From Akkermansia muciniphila (GTDB lineage: Bacteria > Verrucomicrobiota > Verrucomicrobiia > Limisphaerales > UBA9464), in NCBI GenBank assembly GCA_945900455.1, contig CAMDJH010000028.1, positions 1-37,245 of the forward strand: a DNA stretch of 37,245 bases, read 5' to 3'. Below the pieces are notes generated by a model. That model searched no databases and was not told the origin of the DNA. It saw only the letters and a list, made by a program, of their open reading frames with translations. Made by a program: the position numbers and the translations under genes. Shown here piece by piece: positions 33,509 through 37,245 of the stretch (within the stretch, counting starts at the first letter, position 1; every line of letters starts with the position of its first letter).

Positions 33509-35209
33509 TCAGTCGGTAACCGCGCCCTCGCTGGCGGAACGGACCAAGGCGGCATATTTCGCGAGCACTCCGCGGGTGTACCGGGGCTTGGGTTGCTTCC
33601 AGAGGCGCAGTCGGCGGTCGAGTTCTTTCCCGTCAATATCGAGGGTAATGGTGCGGGTGTCGGCATCAATTCGAATGGGGTCGCCATTGCGAATCACCGC
33701 GATGGGTCCACCTTCGTAAGCTTCCGGTGTCACGTGGCCGATCACGAATCCGTGAGAGCCCCCGCTGAATCGTCCGTCGGTGATCAGCACGACGTCCTTG
33801 CCGAGGCCCTTACCCATGATCGCAGAGGTGGGGGATAACATCTCCCGCATGCCCGGACCGCCTTTCGGGCCTTCCGACCGGATGATTACCACGTGCCCTT
33901 TTTTTACGCGGCCGCCCAGAATACCGTGGAGTGCGCTTTCCTCGTCCTCAAAAACGATGGCCTTGCCGGCAAACTGTAGACCTTCTTTTCCACTGATTTT
34001 TCCGACCGCACCGCCTGGACAAAGGTTGCCGCGGAAGATCACCAGGTGGCTGGTGGACTTGATTGGGTTGTCGAATCCGTGGACGACGTCCTGGCCTTTC
34101 GGATATTTTGGGGCTTTGCGCAGGTTTTCACGCAACGTTTTTCCCGTCACGGTCATGCAATCTCCGTGCATTAATCCTTCGTCGAGCAGCATCTTCATCA
34201 GCGGCACGGTACCCCCGATTTCGACGAGTCTCGCCATGACGTACTTTCCGGACGGCTTCAGATCGGCCAGGACTGGCACCCGTTTCCCGACGCGCGTCCA
34301 GTCATCGATCGTCAGCTTCACGCCGGCGGAATGGGCCATAGCGATCAGGTGCATCACCGCGTTGGTGGATCCGCCCAGAGCGATAACGAGGGTCATGGCA
34401 TTCTCGAAGGCTTCCCGGGTCATGATATCCCGCGGTAAGAGGCCCCGGCGGATCAGATGCATCACCGCGGCACCGGCCTGTTCGCAATCGATCGTCTTGT
34501 CCTTCGAGATGGCCGCCTGCGCGGACGAATTCGGCAGGCTCATGCCGAGAGCTTCGATGGCACTGGCCATGGTGTTGGCCGTGTACATTCCGCCGCAGGA
34601 ACCGGCACCGGGAATCGCCACTTCGGCGATTCGTTCCACTTCATTCGCGCTGCAGGTCCCGGCGGAATTGCGGCCCACCGCTTCGAAAATGTTCACCAGA
34701 TCGACATCTCGCCCCTCGTGCTCGCCGGGTAGAATCGTGCCTCCATAAACAAAAAGACTGGGCCGATTCAACCGACCGATCGCCATGAGACAACCCGGCA
34801 TATTTTTGTCACAGCCCCCCACCGCCACAAACCCGTCGAAGCCCTGACACCCCACCACGGTCTCGATCGAATCCGCGATGACTTCCCGGGATACCAGGGA
34901 GTACTTCATCCCCTCGGTGCCCATCGAAATTCCGTCGGAAATGGTAATGGTATTGAAAACGATGGCCTTGCCGCCTGCCTCGTTAATGCCTTGGGCAACG
35001 CTGACGGCGAGTTGGTCGATGTGCATGTTGCACGGCGTGACCATGCTCCAGGTCGAGGCGACACCTACCTGGGGTTTTCGGAAATCTTCCTTCTTGAACC
35101 CGGTTGCGTACAACATGCCACGGCTTGGGGCACGTTCGATGCCATCGACGACGATGGATGACCATTTCCGTTGGGCGGATTTCGTAGAGGGGCGAGACGA
35201 TGAACTCAT
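33509..35209 (-). CDS. ilvD: dihydroxy-acid dehydratase
   Basis: This encodes 566 residues from the ATG at 35209; the frame is open 35 codons further but that part is not conserved. Cluster cysteines are Cys60 (MVTPCNMH), Cys133 (VGGCDKNMPG) and Cys205 (GAGSCGGMYTANTM). The C-terminal half has ITDGRFSGGSHGFVIGHVTP, a conserved active-site block. IlvD removes water from dihydroxy acids in valine, leucine and isoleucine synthesis with an Fe-S cluster. The length is normal. It is transcribed alone, convergent with pyrD. Confidence 0.95.
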   Translation of the reverse strand: MSSSSRPSTKSAQRKWSSIVVDGIERAPSRGMLYATGFKKEDFRKPQVGVASTWSMVTPCNMHIDQLAVSVAQGINEAGGKAIVFNTITISDGISMGTEGMKYSLVSREVIADSIETVVGCQGFDGFVAVGGCDKNMPGCLMAIGRLNRPSLFVYGGTILPGEHEGRDVDLVNIFEAVGRNSAGTCSANEVERIAEVAIPGAGSCGGMYTANTMASAIEALGMSLPNSSAQAAISKDKTIDCEQAGAAVMHLIRRGLLPRDIMTREAFENAMTLVIALGGSTNAVMHLIAMAHSAGVKLTIDDWTRVGKRVPVLADLKPSGKYVMARLVEIGGTVPLMKMLLDEGLMHGDCMTVTGKTLRENLRKAPKYPKGQDVVHGFDNPIKSTSHLVIFRGNLCPGGAVGKISGKEGLQFAGKAIVFEDEESALHGILGGRVKKGHVVIIRSEGPKGGPGMREMLSPTSAIMGKGLGKDVVLITDGRFSGGSHGFVIGHVTPEAYEGGPIAVIRNGDPIRIDADTRTITLDIDGKELDRRLRLWKQPKPRYTRGVLAKYAALVRSASEGAVTD

Positions 35210-35445
35210 TCGGGCGTGGATAATTCCGTCTGGCGGCAAAAAGGTCAAACTGGATGAACGGGTGACGAAGGGTGAGGGCGCATCCCAAAATTGTTGGAAT
35301 GACGACCGAAGCAAACGAAGGAAACGATAGGCAGGCAGCGACAGGAAGATTTTTTGTTCACTTTATGAACGTGCGATTCCTCAGGCCCAAAGGGCCGTCA
35401 TGCCTTATCCCAGGCCATCGGCTTAGGTATCGGGGCAGCAGGCTG
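35210..35445. other. intergenic region upstream of ilvD, with a 7-bp hairpin
   Basis: No gene was recognised. GGGGCAG-CAGG-CTGCCCC forms a 7-bp hairpin at 35432-35449 at the edge of the MITE-like repeat. The words around 35375-35430 (CCCAAAGGGCC and nearby) may be part of a longer degenerate repeat. The ilvD promoter should lie in 35210-35350. Confidence 0.4.
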
Positions 35446-35780
35446 CCCCTGATCCGCGGATAGGAATCTGAAAATGAGGGAAAAAGCTCTCTACTGTGCT
35501 TTTTTCGCTGGCATATGTTATATATTCTGTATCGAACACGCATGCGCCGCGCGCATACCACTCCAGTCCAAGACCGCGTTCGGGGCACTTCCCAACACGG
35601 GCACGCAGCGCTATTTCCGCGTAGACGGTGCTTGCCATTGAGAATGGAAATTGTCGCCACCGACTATTGAGGAATGAGAACCACGGATAAACGCCGATAG
35701 ACGCAGATTTCATGCCCTTTCTATCCGCGTCAATCCGTGTTCATCCGCGGTTCTCCTCTCCTTTATCCGCGGATTTGGGG
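35446..35780. mobile_element. MITE-like dispersed repeat, copy 2 (longer form)
   Basis: About 335 bp, matching 1487-1770 with the same ends (CCCCTGATCCGCGGATA on the left, TATCCGCGGATTTGGGG on the right). It carries about 50 bp that copy 1 lacks, lying between two AACACG words. It has the same internal inverted repeat ending in ATCCGCGGTT. A minus-strand frame of 96 codons passes through it but shows no known motif. No transposase is present. Confidence 0.7.
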
Positions 35781-35915
35781 CTGCATACGCTGATTGCCAA
35801 GTACCTGATAACTGGGGCAGTGTTCCCCCCTAGCTCAGGGTCTCCTTTGCGCCCGTGCTCCCCCCGGCGGTGCCACCGGCTCAACTACGAAACCGAAAAG
35901 GAAAGGATACTGTTT

Positions 35916-37245
35916 GTGAAAGCAGATCGATTCTCGTCCGGCTGGCTGCGAGCCAGTCGGTCAGCGTATGTTTTGATGATCGGGTGGCTGGCTCTGCTCC
36001 TCAATCCAACGTTTCACGTTCAGGCCCAGCCCACCATCACCGTTTCGCCCACGAGCCTCACAGTCTATGAGGGCGACAGCGCACGGTTCACCGCCACCTC
36101 GCCAGGATCTTCACGGTCCTTCTCCTGGCTCAAGAATGGTTTTGTCTTCGGTGGCCCGACGGGGCCGTTCGCGACGAATTTGATCCTTCCGCGGGCGCAA
36201 CTGTCCGATGCTGGCGAATACGCGGCGGCGGTGACCAGTGTCCTGACTGGCCTTAGCTCCACCAGCGCGCCGCCGGCTCATCTAACGGTGCTTCCTGGTG
36301 TTGGCATGATCGTAAACGTGGCCGGCAGCGGAGCGGTGTTTAGCACGCCTCCCCGGATCAGTGCTCCAGGCCCGGCGACATTAATCTCGGCGAAGTTCGC
36401 GCCGGGCACGAGCGTCACGTTGACGGCCACGCCCGCCGCCGGTTGGAAGTTGAGCGGTTGGTCGGTGGACGGCGTGGATCAGCCCGGCGTAGAACTCAAT
36501 CTCGCGGTCACAATGAACACCGCTCATGCAATCGGAGTGGCGTTCAGTCCGTTGCTGAACGTTGGTAGCTATGCCTTCATTGCAATCTCCGGAGAATCTT
36601 CATCGGGTGGCCCGGTCGCCGGTGGAAATTATTACTTCGACAGCGTTTCGGTTCCGCAGATTAGTGATTCGGGCCGGGTGCTCTTTGCCGGCAACCTGGT
36701 CGGCCCGGACCCCGCCCACCCGGTGCGGTTGCAGGAACGCACGGGACTTTGGTACTCGCGCACCCGCATTGCTGCCCACCCGGACAACGCCATTGTCCGT
36801 CAATCTCATTCCTATTTTTGGTACACACCGACTTTTTATCCCTTGGCTCTGAGGGAGATGCGAGCGGTCTCCGACTTTGGGGCGGCATTTACGAGCGACG
36901 GCGACATCGCTCTGTCAGCCCGGATGTTTCTAGGCGGGAACGACTTGCGCAGTGCGGCGCTCGTATACGAGCCTTACGCGGAATATCGTCCGGAATCAGG
37001 GGCGGGAATTCCGATTCCTTTGCCAGAGGCGCCTCAATTTCAGACTGTCGTAAATCCCGATCAAAGTGGGGCTCCCGGCCTGGGTGAGCTAAACATCTGG
37101 CGGGCGGCTGGTGGGGCGGTTTTCCAAGGAGACGCCCCGGGCGCCGTCGGGGTGATTTCGGGCGGGTCTCGCGTGGCGTTCAGCGGAACCTATGTGACCT
37201 ACGGTACCTTCGTTGACCCAACTACGTCTGAGATCAAGTCTCACC
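35916..37245 (+). CDS. secreted Ig-like-domain protein (3' end beyond window)
   Basis: The frame is open for 443 codons from a GTG at 35916 to the window edge. GAAAAGGAAAGG lies 7-18 nt upstream as a ribosome site. A signal peptide (VLMIGWLALLLNPTFHVQAQ) leads to an Ig-like domain (TVSPTSLTVYEGDSARFTAT, SWLKNG, LSDAGEYAAAV). A WSVDG-type domain follows (TLTATPAAGWKLSGWSVDG). After that come long repeats with PQISDSGRVLFAGN- and FGAAFTSDGDIAL-like blocks, resembling the NxxGxxAF tandem repeats of exported bacterial proteins. It is probably a large cell-surface or secreted protein; its function is unknown. Confidence 0.75.
   Translation, partial: MKADRFSSGWLRASRSAYVLMIGWLALLLNPTFHVQAQPTITVSPTSLTVYEGDSARFTATSPGSSRSFSWLKNGFVFGGPTGPFATNLILPRAQLSDAGEYAAAVTSVLTGLSSTSAPPAHLTVLPGVGMIVNVAGSGAVFSTPPRISAPGPATLISAKFAPGTSVTLTATPAAGWKLSGWSVDGVDQPGVELNLAVTMNTAHAIGVAFSPLLNVGSYAFIAISGESSSGGPVAGGNYYFDSVSVPQISDSGRVLFAGNLVGPDPAHPVRLQERTGLWYSRTRIAAHPDNAIVRQSHSYFWYTPTFYPLALREMRAVSDFGAAFTSDGDIALSARMFLGGNDLRSAALVYEPYAEYRPESGAGIPIPLPEAPQFQTVVNPDQSGAPGLGELNIWRAAGGAVFQGDAPGAVGVISGGSRVAFSGTYVTYGTFVDPTTSEIKSH

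Noticed and set aside
33780-34748. 322-codon plus-strand open frame opposite ilvD
   Set aside because: It is antisense to well-conserved IlvD blocks, is rich in Ser, Pro and Arg, and shows no family motifs.
35800-35910. Riboswitch leader before the Ig-like protein gene
   Set aside because: Only a short CCGG hairpin (around 35868-35883) was seen, with no match to a known riboswitch core.
1-37245. CRISPR array, tRNA or rRNA genes, phage or integrase module
   Set aside because: No regularly spaced identical repeats with unique spacers, no cloverleaf or rRNA-like sequence and no integrase or transposase motif were found on reading both strands.

Overview
The window looks like a GC-rich chromosomal segment from a member of Verrucomicrobiota, probably of the Pedosphaera/Limisphaerales type. 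This is inferred from gene content. It holds two pseudopilin-like proteins with the [17 protein letters not shown] signature and an H-X9-DG-like tail. It also holds an ECF sigma factor next to a giant Ser/Thr kinase-WD40 protein, an Ig-like secreted protein, and many short dispersed palindromic repeats between genes. I saw no rRNA, tRNA, CRISPR array, phage module or intact transposase.

Region 1 (1-9.5 kb) is accessory and worn. It has a sigma-kinase fusion relic, two toxin-antitoxin pairs (869-1485 and 7755-8335), a MITE-like repeat, a fibronectin/SMP-30 relic and an esterase tail relic. The intact parts are two pseudopilin genes and the sigma/kinase-WD40 pair. A compact hairpin cluster sits at 7443-7571.

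Region 2 (9.5-16.5 kb) encodes enzymes: a Pat-type ADP-forming acyl-CoA synthetase/GNAT acetyltransferase, a Tat-exported molybdopterin oxidoreductase, a UbiE-like methyltransferase, an esterase-D-like hydrolase and a nitrilase. The last three lie between two 169-bp direct repeats, each placed in a divergent promoter region.

Region 3 (16.7-23.2 kb) is a single-direction cluster: TolC-like outer membrane protein, HlyD-like adaptor, MacB-like ATPase, MacB-like permease and a PhoB-like response regulator with no kinase beside it. Together the first four can form a tripartite export pump across both membranes.

Region 4 (23.2-29.3 kb) has a full-length LarC, a membrane-anchored phospholipase-D-like protein with an altered second HKD motif, an S46 peptidase and a third toxin-antitoxin pair with an unusual partner combination (RelB/DinJ-type antitoxin, PemK-like toxin). 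Three intergenic spaces here carry palindromes or repeats built on the word GGGGTCA.

Region 5 (29.3-37.2 kb) is mostly core metabolism: hisH, rlmN, rex and a small lipoprotein gene on the minus strand, then pyrD and ilvD convergent. A second copy of the MITE-like repeat follows, and then the start of a secreted Ig-like protein that runs off the window.
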